Shown here piece by piece: positions 12,101 to 22,738 of a stretch of 64,000 nucleotides of DNA. How positions within the stretch are numbered: the first letter of the stretch is position 1; each line of letters begins with the position of its first letter. The notes beneath the pieces were generated by a model, which made no database searches, was not told where the DNA came from, and saw nothing but the letters and a program-made list of their open reading frames with translations. Both the position numbers and the translations under genes were made by a program. The DNA is from Primula veris (Eukaryota > Streptophyta > Magnoliopsida > Ericales > Primulaceae). The stretch spans positions 41,374,795 through 41,438,794 of the forward strand of contig OY821740.1 of assembly GCA_963682055.1 (NCBI GenBank), in the 5' to 3' direction.

Positions 12101-15100
12101 TGTTGAGTCAGGAATTGTAATTCATATTCCAATTGTGAGAAATAAAATTGTTTATTTCCTTTGCGTTCCTGTCTCTTTTATTTATTGTCCTTTCATTATT
12201 GTATTCGAAATAGTACCAAAAACCAACAATCTTAAACAATATTATTTTTTGGTTTTTCTATTTTCGAAATAAGAAAGGACTTTTCTTTTTTATTTTATTG
12301 TTGTTGACGTCTCGGTTTTTATTCTCGCAAAATCATTGCTAGTTTTCTAGAAATTGAAATTTGCACATAGAATAAATCCGAATTGGGTTTTAATCTCTTT
12401 TATTCTAGAATACTATAAAGAATTCTTAGTGAAATCAAAAGTGATTTGATTTTCACGCTAGAATCTCTTTCATTGGTTTTTATTCTTTTAAAGCAATCTA
12501 ATTAAGTTATAATTAGTATTTGCGATAAAGAATTTAGGTTTCTTGCGAGAAACTAAACGGTTTTATATTGTCATTTCAGATGACTAATGAGGATCAAATA
12601 CCCACCGTTTCTTCGGAAAACGTGCAGGGCGCACTTGTGATTGGCAGTAGCCATAACAATGCGAGCGCTGCGAGTGGGGGGGCTCAGGCTCAGGCTGAGG
12701 CCGAAGCTGCTGCGGCAAAGGCTGCGGCCGACGCTGCTGCGGCAGAGGCTGATGCTATGGCTGCGGCTGCGGCCGCAGCACAGGCTGCTGCTAAGGCTGC
12801 GGCCAAGGCAGCGCTTGTGGCTGCAGCCAGGGCAAAGGGCAAGGCTCCGGCAACACCGGCGATGCCAATGTTGCCAACCTCTCAACTGGAGAGACCGGAA
12901 AAGTTTAGGGGCAACAACTTCAAACGTTGGCAGCAAAAGATGCTGTTTTATTTAACTGCCCTTAATCTGACCCGGTTTCTTAAGGAGTCTGCACCCGTCC
13001 TAAGCGAGGACGATGAGGACGTGCAGACGGTTTCGGCGGTGGAAGCGTGGAAACACGGCGACTACCTATGCCGGAACTACATCCTGTGTGCTCTGGATGA
13101 CACTCTCTTCAGTGTATTCGAGCCCAAGGCTTCTGCAAAGGAGCTTTGGGAGTCTCTAGAACGAAAGTACAAAGTGAATAACGCTGGCGCAAAGAAATTT
13201 GTCGTCACGGACTTTCACGAGTACATGATGACTGATGGGAAGAGTGTTATCGAGCAGGTTGAGGAACTCCAACTCATATACCATAGGCTTGAGGTTGAAG
13301 GGCTAGTTATCAACGAACCTTTCCAAGTGGCATTAATGATTGAGAAACTGCCACCTTCTTGGAAAGAGTTTCAAAACTACCTGAAACACAAGCGAAAGGC
13401 TATGACCTTGGAGGGACTCATTGAGAGGCTCAATGTTGAGCAAAGCAACCGCCGATCCGGAAGGAAAGGCTGTGGCGGAGCAGGCAACGCGGTTGCCAAG
13501 GCCCATGTGGTTGAGGACGCTGTGTCTAAGCGGAAACGCTTTGACAGCGGAGTCGGTGCCTCTCTCAAGAAGAAATTCATGGGAGACTGCTTTGTGTGCA
13601 ACAAACCGGGCCATCGTGCCGCGGATTGTAAGATGCGCACCGACAAGCCCAAACCCCCCCCAAAGAGGAAGTTCCAAGGGAAAGGGAGGAAGAGGGCACC
13701 TGCTCAAGCTAATGTGGCTGAGGGAGGAGATGATGCTGGACAGGACTATATGCACCTGAGTGCTGTGGTCTCGGAAGTGAACCTGGTGGGGAGCAACCCA
13801 AAGGAATGGTGGCTGGACACAGGCGCCACTAGTCACATCTGTGCCAGCAAATGGATGTTCAAGACCTATACGGCCGTGGACAATGAGAGCTGCTTCATGG
13901 GGAACTCGGCTACTTCCAGGGTGGAAGGAAAAGGAACCGTGCTGCTGAAGATGACATCGGGAAAGGAGCTCACACTGAATGGCGTGCTCCATGTGCCGGA
14001 AATTCGCAAGAATCTGGTTTCCGGGTCCGTGATGGTGAACAAAGGATTTAAACTTGTATTTGAATCTGCAAAAATTGTAATCACTTTAAACGGAATGTAT
14101 GTAGGCCGTGGCTATATGACCAACGGCATGTTTAAATTAAATGTTGGTACTCCGGCTCCTAAAGCCGAGTTAGCTATTGAGGGTACTAAGGCTGAGGCCA
14201 GTACCAAGAATAATGTAATCGTGAATGTTGCCCAAGTGGCCAATAAAACTTCGTTTGCTTATTCTTGCGATTCATTTAATTTATGGCATGGTAGATTAGG
14301 TCATGTGAATGCTAATTCTATGAAGAAATTAATATCACTGAATCTACTACCTAATTTTGTATTTGATAAACAACATAAATGTGAGGTTTGTGTTGAAGCA
14401 AAAATTAACCAAGTCTTCGTATCAACATATTGAACGAAGTACTGAACCTCTCGGTCTAATACACACGGATGTATGCGACTTAAAGTTTATACAAACGCGA
14501 GGAGGGAAAAAGTATTTCATCACGTTTATAGATGATTGTACTAGATACTGCTATGTCTACTTAATGAGAAGTAAAGACGAAGCGGTAGAGAAATTCGCTC
14601 TTTATAAGACCGAAGTAGAGAATCAACTCAATAAAAAGATTAAAATATTGAGGAGTGATAGAGGCGGTGAATACGAAGCACCGTTTGCGCAGATATGCGC
14701 AGAAAATGGCATTATACATCAAACGACAGCCCCATACTCTCCGGAGCAGAATGGGGTTGCCGAGCGTAAGAATAGGACGCTCAAGGAAATGATGAATGCT
14801 ATGTTAATAAGTTCTGGGTTACCCCAGAACATGTGGGGGGAAGCGCTGCTTTCCGCCAACTATGTATTGAACAAGCTACCACATAAGAAACGTGATAAAC
14901 CACCTTATGAACTATGGAAAGGCCATAGGCCGAGCTATAAATTCTTAAGGGTTTGGGGTTGTCTCGCGAAGGTCCTTGTCTCGCTTCCTAAAAGAACGAG
15001 AATAGGGCCAAAGACGGTAGACTGTGTGTTCATAGGATATGCACAAAACAGTAGTGCTTATCGTTTTCTCGTGCACAAGTCGGATAATCCCGATGTGCAT

Positions 15101-18100
15101 GCAGATACTATCATCGAAGCTCGAGAAGCTTCTTTCTTCGAGGAGATCTTTCCCCGCAAGTCTTCCGTAACTGTAGAGACTGAGGAGTCAAACAGTGAGG
15201 AAAATGTGGGGGCAAGTGAACCGTTGGAGGAAGAAGAAGAAGAGCCTCGACGTAGTAAAAGGGCTAGAAAGGAAACGACTTTCGGTCCAGATTTTGTAAC
15301 CTTCATGATAGAAGGCGAACCGGCGACATTCAAACAAGCAATGTCATCCCCGGAAGCCCAATATTGGGAGGAAGCGATCAACAATGAGGTTGAATCGATA
15401 TTACAAAATCACACTTGGGAACTAGTGGATCTACCACCCGGGTGTAAGCCACTAGGACACAAGTGGATCTTCAAGAGGAAGAGAAAGCTCGATGGAACAA
15501 TCGAGAAATACAAGGCTAGGCTTGTAGTGAAAGGTTTTAGACAAACCGAAGGTGTCGACTATTTCGACACCTATGCTCCTGTCTCCAGGAAGACGTCAAT
15601 CCGGATAGTCATTGCTCTCGCAGCACTGTTCGATCTGGAAATACATCAAATGGATGTTAAAACGGCGTTCTTGAATGGTGAGTTGGAAGAGGAAATTTAC
15701 ATGGAACAACCGGAAGGGTTTGTGGTTCCAGGTAAAGCTCACAAGGTGTGTAAACTTGTGAAGTCCTTGTATGGACTTAAACAAGCACCTAAACAATGGC
15801 ACGAAAAATTTGATAGAGTGATGCTATCAAACGGTTTTCGGATAAACGAATGTGACAAATGCGTCTACGTAAAAGGAAATGAAAAGGACTACGTGGTAGT
15901 CTGCCTCTACGTAGATGACATGATTATAATAGGGAGTATTGATAACATCAACTCCACTAAGAAAATGTTGTCACAAAAATTCGAGATGAAAGACTTGGGT
16001 GTCGCTGATGTTATACTTGGTATGAAAATTACCAAGACATCAGACGGATATGCGCTATCTCAAACTCACTATGTCAGACAGATGCTTGACAAATTTGATA
16101 AAGATAGTAGAGCTACATCCAGAACTCCGATAGAGATCTCAACCACCCTGAAAAAGAACTTTGGGGAGAGTGTGAGACAATTGGAATATTCTCGAATAAT
16201 AGGCAGTCTGATGTACGTCATGAACTGTACTAGACCAGACATAGCCAACTCAGTGAGTAGACTGAGTAGGTACACCAGTAATCCCAATGAGGAACACTGG
16301 AAGGCCATCATGAGACTTCTCAGATACATGAGATACACAGCAGACCGAGGGTTGCATTATACCAGATATCCAGCTGTACTGGAAGGGTATTCTGATGCAA
16401 ACTGGATCTCGGATTCCAACAGTACACGATCCACTAGCGGATATGTGTTCGTGATGGGAGGAGCAGCTGTCTCATGGAGATCATCCAAGCAGACGTGCAT
16501 AGCTAGATCAACTATGGAATCTGAGTTCATAGCGTTGGATCTAGCAACAGAAGAGGCTGATTGGCTGAGAAGCTTTCTGGAAGGAATTCCAATGTGGCCG
16601 AAACCTGTCCCAGCAATAAGCATGCACTGCGATAGTCAGTCGGCTATTGGACGGGCGCAGGATCATATGTATAATGGAAAGTCCCGACATATTCGTCGGA
16701 GACATAAATCCGTAAGAGAATTGTTAGCTAACGGTGTGGTGTCCTTAGATTTTGTGAGATCTAAAGACAATATAGCGGATCCATTTACAAAAGGCTTGAC
16801 TCAGGTAGGAGTTGAAGTTTCATCGAGGGGAATGGGGTTGAAGCCCATTAAACTGGAAACCTCCTCAGAGGCAACCCAACCCGAACTGGATTCTCCAGCG
16901 TCGGGTTCAACGGGAAAACCGAACTGTGGGGGTGACCGAACAAAGCACTCGGGAACTTAAGTTCCCAGCCCATTTCTAGGATGAAAGAGTGATAGACCTA
17001 GACCATCTTAAGGGTGAGCATGAGGCTCTTAATGAAAACAAGTATCTCGAAGATCGAGAGGGGTGAGTCAGGACACCCTTGACTTGAAATCACCTATGAC
17101 GAGTGTGTATGGCCGATACTATGTGATGAGCCATGGGCTAAATCACTAGAGCACTCGGTTGAACTTTGCCAAGGCAGTCCACGGCCAAATATGGACAACA
17201 ACCAAAGGGCTTAGTAAGTGGTGTAGAGGGGACACTGTGTGCGCATTACCCTGGTATGCACAAACGCTAAAGGGTTCAAGGCTTAAAGGCTACCCAATAG
17301 TAGCATATCAGATTTTACGTCACTACGGCAGGTTCAAGGCGCGCGCTACCTGTCCTTATGCAGTGAACTCTTGCGGTTTTCTCTCGTATGCATTTAGGAG
17401 CATTTTATTTTCAGCCAATTGCATTCATGTGGGGGATTGTTGGAAAAACATGTGAAAACATGGGTGTTTCCGAATGGTCACTGGACCAACTTCGAGTCAT
17501 TATTTCGTGTAACAGCTCTGAGTTGTTTATACCGTAATCAACGTGGTTGAGTAGCCCGTGTGACGAGCTTCGTAACGGTATATCACATGACCTATTCGGA
17601 GAATGGGTGTGAATACAAAGTGGCTTCAAAGTTGGTACCTCGGAAGCTCAAATCTGGAAAAACGAAATGGTTAATGAGAAAAACCATTTAGTATAATCCC
17701 ATATTGGAAGATTAAGAGTTAATCTTACAATATATATACCATACCAACCCATGTAGTTATTAAACTAACATGTCCACATACACCTAAGAGTATTAGTGTG
17801 TACCACACACGCGCGCTCGCTCGTGTCTCGTGTCTCGTGTCTCGGGTCTCGGGTCTCGGGTCTCGGGTCTCGGGTCTCGGGTCTCGGGCACGGGCACGGG
17901 CACGGGCACGGGCACGGGCGTGGGCGTGGGCGTGGGCGTGGGCGTGGGCTTGGGCTTGGGCTTGGGCTTGGGCTTGGGCTTGGGATTTGGGATTTGGGAT
18001 TTGGGATTTGGGATTTGGGATTTGGGATTTGGGGAATGTCTCGGGTCTTGGGTCTTGGGTCCAAACCCGAATAGGGAGTTTTGTATAAAATACAAAAGGA

Positions 18101-21100
18101 GTCCCTAGAGTTTCCAGCAAGAGAAACGTCAGCAATGAATGAGAGTAAATGCTGCGGTTTCAGAATTGATTGAGCGGATTCTGGGGGTGTAACTCCCAGA
18201 ATTAAAGACCAACATTTATGGTTGCGGTTTCAGTAGAGCCTATAAAAGGCAGCCATCCCCCTCTCATTAGAGTACACCATCATACACACAACTCACAGCA
18301 TAAGCATACACTTAGTGAGAGAGAACCGCACCACCAACAGCTCGACCTGTGGTTCGGTGCCGGTTTCCATACGAGCCACTCTGAGATAGAAGTTGTACCT
18401 TGGGAACAAAGTCCCGAAACCAGAAACCTTTAAAGGTGGTTCGGGAAATATTGTTTAAGGGAAACTGCTCAGCAGTTGCCTCTTCTTTTACTTTATGTTA
18501 TTTATTTTTCAGTCTTTTACTTTCTGTCCATTTCATTTCAGTACCGTTTCATTTCTGTAATTTACTTTCCTGTACTGTTTCTTTTCTGTATTTACATTTC
18601 AGTACTGTTTACTTTCAGTCTTTCGATTCTGTTATTTACTTTTCAGTTCTGTAATTTCCAGTATTTACAAAAAACAGTCCGGCAGTTTTTTATTTGTTAA
18701 AAACCAGTCCGGCAGTTTTTTATGCTTTAAAACCAGTCCAGTTTGTTTTGTTCAAAACCAGTCCGGCAGTTTGTTTAAAACCAGTCCGGCAGTTTGTTAA
18801 AACCAGTCCGGCAGTTTTGTTTAAAACCAGTCCGGCAGTTTTGTTTAAAACCAGTCCGGCAGTTTGTTAAAACCAGTCCGGCAGTTTCTGTAAAACCAGT
18901 CCGGCAGTTTCTGTAAAACCAGTCCGGCAGTTTCTTTAAAACAGTCCGGCAGTTTCTTTATTTCAGTCCAGCAGTTTTATTTATTTGTTGAGTCAGGAAT
19001 TGTAATTCATATTCCAATTGTGAGAAATAAAATTGTTTATTTCCTTTGCGTTCCTGTCTCTTTTATTTATTGTCCTTTCATTATTGTATTCGAAATAGTA
19101 CCAAAAACCAACAAATTGCTTCTTGCCACTTCTCTTTGATCACTTTCATGCTGTGAAATCAGGGAAATATGAAGAGATAAATGAAAATATAAGTTGATTT
19201 TGGTTTTAAACAGTTTTTAGCTTGTGTGGATTGTTCTCATAAAAAATATTTTTCCGCTTTTATTTTTCAGGGAGAATAACTGCTTACTTGCCATCTGGAG
19301 GCCCATTTGTCAGAATGGATAGTCATGTTTATCCTGATTACGTTGTTCCTCCGAGCTATGATTCCTTACTTGGAAAGGTTGGTTATATTTGGGTTTTCAC
19401 GCATATTGTATGTTGTGTTCACATTCTCCACCTTTTTCGGCATATCTCGTATATGTGTGCTATTTTTACGCTTGAAACACTTCAAAAGGCACACAGTCGA
19501 TAATTTTTCCATTCGATGATGTTATTGATATAACGAAGTTTTTTCCCCCCTGTTTGTTCTTTATGTTCACCGCACTTTCTTTTCCTTATTATTATTATGT
19601 TTTTTTTCCGTTAGCTAATTGTGTGGGCTCCAACAAGGGAAAGGGCAATTGAGCGAATGAAAAGGGCCCTAAATGACACAATAATTACTGGTAACAATTT
19701 TTTTACTTGGATGGTACTTATGTTTCACTTTTTCTTTGCCTATTACAGGCATTCCTCTCTTTTGATAGGACCAATAATTGCTGCTTCTGATCTTGTCTTA
19801 CCAATTAGATCAAGTTTAAGCATCTTTTTTCTGTCGAAACATGGTATCTTAGTTCTTGGATTTGCTAATCCATGTCAGTCTTTCTATTCAATTTTTATCG
19901 ACATCTCTCCAACCTTCCTTTTTCCACAAACTCAAATTTGGAATCTTTCCTGTACACTAGTCTCTTGTGATTTTGGTTTTTCTGCTCACTTATGCCAACT
20001 TATTATTCTTATCATCTCATTGACTCGCAGACTCCTACACACATCGTGTCTAACCTATTGAGATCTGTCCATTTGCCCAAGTCATTTTTTTTATGTTTTC
20101 TCCAATTATGCTCTTCTAGTATTAGCTCATACAGAGTTATTTTGATTTATATCTGAATTATAACTCCATGACAGGTGTTCCAACAACAATCGAATACCAT
20201 AAGCTTATACTTGAGATTGAGGTACGCAAAAGTTTTACCAATTTTGACATGATGTTGTATAGAATTCTTTTTAGGCTAGTGTAAGGCTCTGATTTGCCTA
20301 ACTTTGGCTTGTTTTCTTTCTCTTGTCATAGGACTTCAAAAATGGAAAAGTGGATACTGCCTTTATTCCAAAGCATGAAGAGGAATTAGCTCAGGTAAGG
20401 AACTGAAACAATTCTGCTATAAGATTTACTCAAACTGAATTTCTTTTTATTGTTAATGTCAAAATCAGTGGTCTAAAATGTGGAAGCGTAGTTGAAGTTC
20501 ATTAAACCATAAAGATATTTTAGCTGAAAAAGTGTAGATTTTTTAACGCTTTTCAGCAAAGTGTTTTTCCTCTCTATAAACGGGTAAAAGAAAGGTTTTA
20601 GTCTTTGAACCGAGCTTTTCAAACATAGGTCGTAAATCATTATCGTGAGGATGTTTTCCCCTGTAAAGTAGGTTAGATAAAGATTGGGTTGACGAAACCA
20701 GGGCTCAGCATTTTCTGGTCTTCAACCTCTTTTCAGTATATGAAGCAATTTAAGATTTATAGTACTTTTATTTTTCCTACCTGAAAGCTGAAAACAATTT
20801 ATTTCCAATAACTGCTTCTGGGCTTGTTAGGTAGCAGCTTTAAAGCTCAGCCTATTTTCTCATATTATGCTTAAAAGTTGGGTTTTTTTTTTACCCGAGA
20901 AGCTAGAAGTTTTAAATTCAATGCCCAACCTCAAGTGATCATGTGCTTAAAAGTTGCAGCCAAATAAGCCATGCATATGATGGTGCTTCTGGTAATCTGA
21001 TTGTCCTCTTTAGAAGACTGAGTTATATGTAAAAACCTTAAGTACACAAATCGCCCAAAACTTGTAAACAGTGTCTGCGGCTCAGTTGTTGTTTGATCTC

Positions 21101-21266
21101 GACTCATGGGGTGTGTGTGTGTGTATTTGTGTAACTCCTCCTCAAAATGGATTCAAACACTTGGATTTGGTCAGTTATTTTATACATCTTATAGACCGGG
21201 TAACATTTGTTATTGCAGCCCCAAGCAGCAACTCCTGTCAAAGATCTCTCCAACAATACTGCTTAG
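3149..21266 (+). CDS. CAC2: Biotin carboxylase subunit of plastid acetyl-CoA carboxylase
   Basis: Catalyses ATP- and bicarbonate-dependent carboxylation of biotin on BCCP, the first half-reaction of the heteromeric plastid ACCase that supplies malonyl-CoA for fatty acid synthesis. Coding exons: 3149-3205, 4473-4798, 5582-5723, 6246-6344, 6449-6505, 6717-6788, 6922-7011, 7875-7934, 8170-8355, 9107-9199, 9313-9394, 19271-19377, 19615-19690, 20175-20221, 20332-20394, 21219-21266; all GT-AG and in frame, 534 residues, the usual length. Residues 1 to ~68 look like a plastid transit peptide. The carboxylase N-domain starts at [14 protein letters not shown] (73 on), the ATP-grasp glycine loop [11 protein letters not shown] is at 228-238, and EMNTRIQ (357-363) supplies Glu357, Asn359 and Arg361 of the active site. 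No broken exon was seen. Intron 11 (9395-19270) is 9.9 kb because of a sense-oriented Copia element. Confidence 0.95.
4880..5230. repeat. Dispersed AT-rich repeat with 'acaccaatctacaa' motifs
   Basis: CAC2 intron 2 carries repeated and inverted short motifs of the type acaccaatctacaa and gattggtgt. Similar motifs occur in CAC2 intron 9 (8700-9060), in HSCB upstream DNA (22320-22450), before the WVD2-like gene (57840-58140) and in that gene's first intron (59340-59420). I take this as a degraded non-autonomous DNA transposon family. Boundaries are not defined. Confidence 0.3.
7199..7515. repeat. Tandem duplications in CAC2 intron 7
   Basis: A 60-bp unit (aaatataattgtcatgcata onward) occurs twice in a row, 7199-7258 and 7259-7318, virtually identical. 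The end of the second unit starts a longer unit (ccaaacctatccaatttatt through the ttgacttgttatctt block) that is repeated near 7413-7515 with a few changes. The near-identity of the 60-bp copies points to recent duplication. Confidence 0.7.
8459..8718. mobile_element. Stowaway-like MITE in CAC2 intron 9
   Basis: The left end (ttccgttcgttccgaactgt and tttgtccatcttt) pairs imperfectly with the reverse complement of the right end (tactccctaagttccaaaat and gtttgcccttcttt), like the ctccctccgttcc termini of plant Tc1/mariner MITEs. It has no coding capacity. The exact left boundary and the TA target duplication are unclear. Confidence 0.45.
9558..9853. repeat. 148-bp direct tandem duplication beside the Copia insertion
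   Basis: Two consecutive copies, 9558-9705 and 9706-9853, start agtcaaacattttac and end with the gagctcatcattttagtcaa region. They differ at only a few positions. They lie in CAC2 intron 11 and end 17 bp before the left end of the Copia element. They are not part of the element, because the right flank of the element has no such sequence. Confidence 0.85.
10244..10406 (+). repeat. G-rich phased minisatellite, left LTR copy
   Basis: Successive blocks of 6-7-bp units each ending in GGG: TCTCGGG repeats, CACGGG x1, CGTGGG x3, CTTGGG x1, ATTTGGG x7, then a few TCTTGGG. GGG runs every 6-7 bases on the + (element sense) strand make G-quadruplex formation plausible; C-runs face the other strand. 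All frames are open here only because the units lack stops. Confidence 0.9.
10586..10592 (+). promoter_or_regulatory. TATA box 1 of the Copia 5' LTR
   Basis: TATAAAA in the context gagcctataaaaggcagcc, followed ~30 bp on by tctcattagagtac. This is a plausible RNA polymerase II start region for the retroelement. The same block recurs at 11356 and 18241. Confidence 0.7.
11356..11362 (+). promoter_or_regulatory. TATA box 2 of the Copia 5' LTR (duplicated)
   Basis: Identical TATAAAA context 770 bp downstream of the first, created by the internal LTR duplication. It lies closer to gag, so it could start a shorter genomic RNA. Confidence 0.65.
11784..12093 (+). repeat. CCGGCAG minisatellite, 5' LTR tail
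   Basis: About a dozen ~20-23-bp units with core aaaccagtccggcagttt separated by short T-rich spacers, ending in a degenerate gtccagcagtttt. A shorter run occurs at 11014-11116 in the duplicated block, and the matching array in the right LTR is at 18668-18978. Function unknown. Confidence 0.9.
12229..12567 (+). other. Copia untranslated leader between 5' LTR and gag
   Basis: A 339-bp AT-rich leader. The first bases after the LTR are atcttaaacaatatta, not the tggtatcagagc complementary to initiator tRNA-Met used by most plant Copia elements, and no TGG lies at the LTR edge. The primer is therefore unknown. Confidence 0.7.
12568..14433 (+). CDS. Copia gag-protease and integrase N-terminus
   Basis: A 621-residue frame with ATG at 12568 (a second in-frame ATG is at 12580). 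An alanine/lysine-rich low-complexity stretch covers residues ~30-95. Next comes a Copia-type gag domain (from [18 protein letters not shown], ~107), then a CCHC zinc knuckle [14 protein letters not shown] near 341-354, and an aspartic protease with [12 protein letters not shown] near 414. The pre-integrase motif [17 protein letters not shown] follows near 572. The frame is lost at the A-run 14400-14404, so the last ~10 residues are out-of-frame sequence. The protein would package RNA and process the polyprotein. Integrase, reverse transcriptase and RNase H continue in the next frame. Confidence 0.93.
   Translation: MSFQMTNEDQIPTVSSENVQGALVIGSSHNNASAASGGAQAQAEAEAAAAKAAADAAAAEADAMAAAAAAAQAAAKAAAKAALVAAARAKGKAPATPAMPMLPTSQLERPEKFRGNNFKRWQQKMLFYLTALNLTRFLKESAPVLSEDDEDVQTVSAVEAWKHGDYLCRNYILCALDDTLFSVFEPKASAKELWESLERKYKVNNAGAKKFVVTDFHEYMMTDGKSVIEQVEELQLIYHRLEVEGLVINEPFQVALMIEKLPPSWKEFQNYLKHKRKAMTLEGLIERLNVEQSNRRSGRKGCGGAGNAVAKAHVVEDAVSKRKRFDSGVGASLKKKFMGDCFVCNKPGHRAADCKMRTDKPKPPPKRKFQGKGRKRAPAQANVAEGGDDAGQDYMHLSAVVSEVNLVGSNPKEWWLDTGATSHICASKWMFKTYTAVDNESCFMGNSATSRVEGKGTVLLKMTSGKELTLNGVLHVPEIRKNLVSGSVMVNKGFKLVFESAKIVITLNGMYVGRGYMTNGMFKLNVGTPAPKAELAIEGTKAEASTKNNVIVNVAQVANKTSFAYSCDSFNLWHGRLGHVNANSMKKLISLNLLPNFVFDKQHKCEVCVEAKINQVFVSTY
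14402..16960 (+). CDS. Copia integrase, reverse transcriptase and RNase H
   Basis: Continues the polyprotein one frame over. Integrase core residues are visible in [17 protein letters not shown] and a glutamate in [15 protein letters not shown] (the DDE triad pattern). Reverse transcriptase starts near WEEAINNEV, with the catalytic YVDDMIIIG at about 15909-15935. RNase H follows with [18 protein letters not shown] and MHCDSQSAI, ending in the usual DPFTKGL tail. The frame is open from 14357, but an ATG there is not a genuine start; continuity with the gag frame requires loss of one base. No other stop or shift was seen, so the damage looks like a single indel. Confidence 0.93.
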   Translation, partial: KLTKSSYQHIERSTEPLGLIHTDVCDLKFIQTRGGKKYFITFIDDCTRYCYVYLMRSKDEAVEKFALYKTEVENQLNKKIKILRSDRGGEYEAPFAQICAENGIIHQTTAPYSPEQNGVAERKNRTLKEMMNAMLISSGLPQNMWGEALLSANYVLNKLPHKKRDKPPYELWKGHRPSYKFLRVWGCLAKVLVSLPKRTRIGPKTVDCVFIGYAQNSSAYRFLVHKSDNPDVHADTIIEAREASFFEEIFPRKSSVTVETEESNSEENVGASEPLEEEEEEPRRSKRARKETTFGPDFVTFMIEGEPATFKQAMSSPEAQYWEEAINNEVESILQNHTWELVDLPPGCKPLGHKWIFKRKRKLDGTIEKYKARLVVKGFRQTEGVDYFDTYAPVSRKTSIRIVIALAALFDLEIHQMDVKTAFLNGELEEEIYMEQPEGFVVPGKAHKVCKLVKSLYGLKQAPKQWHEKFDRVMLSNGFRINECDKCVYVKGNEKDYVVVCLYVDDMIIIGSIDNINSTKKMLSQKFEMKDLGVADVILGMKITKTSDGYALSQTHYVRQMLDKFDKDSRATSRTPIEISTTLKKNFGESVRQLEYSRIIGSLMYVMNCTRPDIANSVSRLSRYTSNPNEEHWKAIMRLLRYMRYTADRGLHYTRYPAVLEGYSDANWISDSNSTRSTSGYVFVMGGAAVSWRSSKQTCIARSTMESEFIALDLATEEADWLRSFLEGIPMWPKPVPAISMHCDSQSAIGRAQDHMYNGKSRHIRRRHKSVRELLANGVVSLDFVRSKDNIADPFTKGLTQVGVEVSSRGMGLKPIKLETSSEATQPELDSPASGSTGKPNCGGDRTKHSGT
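16961..17437 (+). other. Copia 3' untranslated region and polypurine tract
   Basis: Non-coding sequence between the pol stop and the 3' LTR. It ends in catgtgggggat (17426-17437), the purine tract that primes plus-strand DNA synthesis, immediately before TGTTGG at 17438. Confidence 0.8.
17438..19113 (+). repeat. Copia 3' LTR (1676 bp)
   Basis: Matches the 5' LTR in its unique parts but has a single copy of the promoter block (TATA box at 18241-18247). Its G-rich array at about 17820-18060 is longer: CACGGG x5, CGTGGG x5, CTTGGG x6, ATTTGGG x7. The CCGGCAG array is at 18668-18978 and AATAAA at 19026-19031. Target duplication AATTG follows at 19114-19118. The sense orientation could allow polyadenylation inside the host intron. 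Confidence 0.95.
17820..18060 (+). repeat. G-rich phased minisatellite, right LTR copy
   Basis: Same block order as in the left LTR but expanded in the first three unit types (CACGGG 5 versus 1, CGTGGG 5 versus 3, CTTGGG 6 versus 1), while ATTTGGG stays at 7. The heptamer differs from the plant telomere repeat TTTAGGG in base order, so it is telomere-like in composition only. Confidence 0.9.
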
Positions 21267-22738
21267 AGGACTCTTCGACCACATAAGAGTAGTTTCCAGC
21301 ATTATATTACAGTTCCAAAACTTTTTTTTTATTTTGTAACCAAAAGAAACTTGATTTAAAATTTTCTTATATCTTTTCTCTGTGTGTTTGTATGTGGTGA
21401 GGTTGGGGAAAAAACATTTCGAAAGCGGGTTTTTTGTTTTCCAATTAGCTGAATGAGATCAAGTAAAGCATGTAGATTGTAGTATCCAGTTCTTCGCCAA
21501 GGATAACATTTTTGCAAATAAAGTGCAAGTTCGTATTCTCTTTATTGACTAACTGTGGTCTATCTGATTCTATGTTCGATCGAAATGATCGCAATGTAAC
21601 AGTATGCATCATGAGACATGAATGTTTGAAATGACAACATGAAAATTAACAAAAGATCCATGATGATGTTATGAATAGAAAGAAGTAAGTTGCGGCTCTG
21701 TGTGCTGCACATGGAAAAATGTAACGTTCTTTAAGTAAAATTTGAATTAGACATATTGAATTGGGTGTTTTGATTATTATCTTCGAAATGGATAGTGAAA
21801 GAAACCAAAAAGTTGAACTAGAGAGTTAATTGATAGAGTATTATTTTAAAAGTTTAAAAAAAAAAAGTATAGTTTAGGAAATTAGTTTAAATTTTTTACT
21901 AAATATATTTTCATTAGTTTTATTAATCGAACGACCATCCTCGAGTACAAGGGACTTTTGAGACTTTTTAATAAAAAAATTAAACTAAATCCCCAAACTG
22001 TACTTATTAAAATAGACAAACTAGTTTAAAACCCCTAGGGGGTAAGAAAGCACATCATCGAGTACAATGGACTTTTGCGAATTTTATTTTAGGTATCTTA
22101 AAAAATTAATACCCCCTCCCTCTGTCCGAACTTAATCATAATTTTGAACTTAAATCATAATTTTGAAAATGCATGCAATTTGACAAAAGAAAATTTAATA
22201 CAATTAAAGTATTAAAATTGTAAATTTAAAAAGTTAGTATGGACCAGTTATATGAATTGGGAGAAAGTGTTAAATCTTAAATATATCAAAGAAACATTGG
22301 GAAAAAAATAATTTTAGTGTATTGTAATATCAGTGTTTAACGATTTAGGTATTTTAATACTAATTTAACAATTGGTGTACTAATCTACAAAATTTATTAC
22401 AATTTGTAGTACCAATTAAACAAAATGATAAATTGCACTTACGTTCTATTGCATATTACATGATGAGTACAATTTTATCAACATTCGTCAAAATTTGATC
22501 TCCAAATATGAGATATAGCGAGTACAATTTCGTTAATTTTATACTACTAATTTTTTTATTTGACGAAATTTCATAATTTGTTAAATCAATCGTTAAAATT
22601 GATTTTTTATTAGCTAAATCCTTAACGGCCACGTCGGCAAATAGTAAAAACAATTTGGATTTATACTACAAGTTTTATTTTTTAGACCCAAAGAAAACAA
22701 TTTGGCAAAATAAATAATAGTAAAAACAGAGTAATAAT
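21267..22738. other. CAC2 3' flank and HSCB upstream region
   Basis: Non-coding and AT-rich. The CAC2 3' UTR should lie in the first ~300 bp. A ccctccctctgtccgaactt stretch at 22126-22145 resembles one end of a Stowaway-type MITE, but no partner end was found. No clear TATA box was assigned for HSCB. Confidence 0.4.

Larger units (their letters stand above)
9871..12228 (+). repeat. Copia 5' LTR (2358 bp) with internal duplication
   Basis: Begins TGTTGGAAAAACATG and ends ACCAACA. Contents in order: unique U3 (to ~10240), G-rich phased array, TATA box 10586, leader and pyrimidine-rich region, short CCGGCAG repeats, then a second copy of the block from the end of the G-rich array (11118 on) with a second TATA box at 11356, and a longer CCGGCAG array. 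AATAAA at 12141-12146 may be a polyadenylation signal. At 2.4 kb it is long for a Copia LTR. Confidence 0.95.
9871..19113 (+). mobile_element. Ty1/Copia LTR retrotransposon, complete structure
   Basis: A 9243-bp element in intron 11 of the biotin carboxylase gene, same strand as the gene. Both LTRs run TGTTGG...CCAACA and the pair is flanked by the 5-bp target duplication AATTG (9866-9870 and 19114-19118). Order inside is gag, protease, integrase, reverse transcriptase, RNase H; integrase before reverse transcriptase defines Copia. A purine tract gtgggggat sits before the right LTR. Coding is interrupted by one extra base in an A-run at 14400-14404. LTRs differ in length (2358 and 1676 bp) through a duplication and repeat-number changes, but their unique parts are almost identical (one substitution noticed, 10067 versus 17634), suggesting recent insertion. 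Confidence 0.97.

Noticed and set aside
12571..12936. Antisense and shifted frames over the alanine-rich gag start, and others within the retroelement polyproteins
   Set aside because: Shadows of GC-rich coding DNA without motifs.
14400..14404. Programmed -1 ribosomal frameshift in Copia
   Set aside because: The next domain needs a +1 change, so a -1 slip would not work; a simple indel explains it.
19621..20061. 146-residue frame with hydrophobic stretches
   Set aside because: Starts in CAC2 exon 13 and runs through intron 13; not a separate gene.
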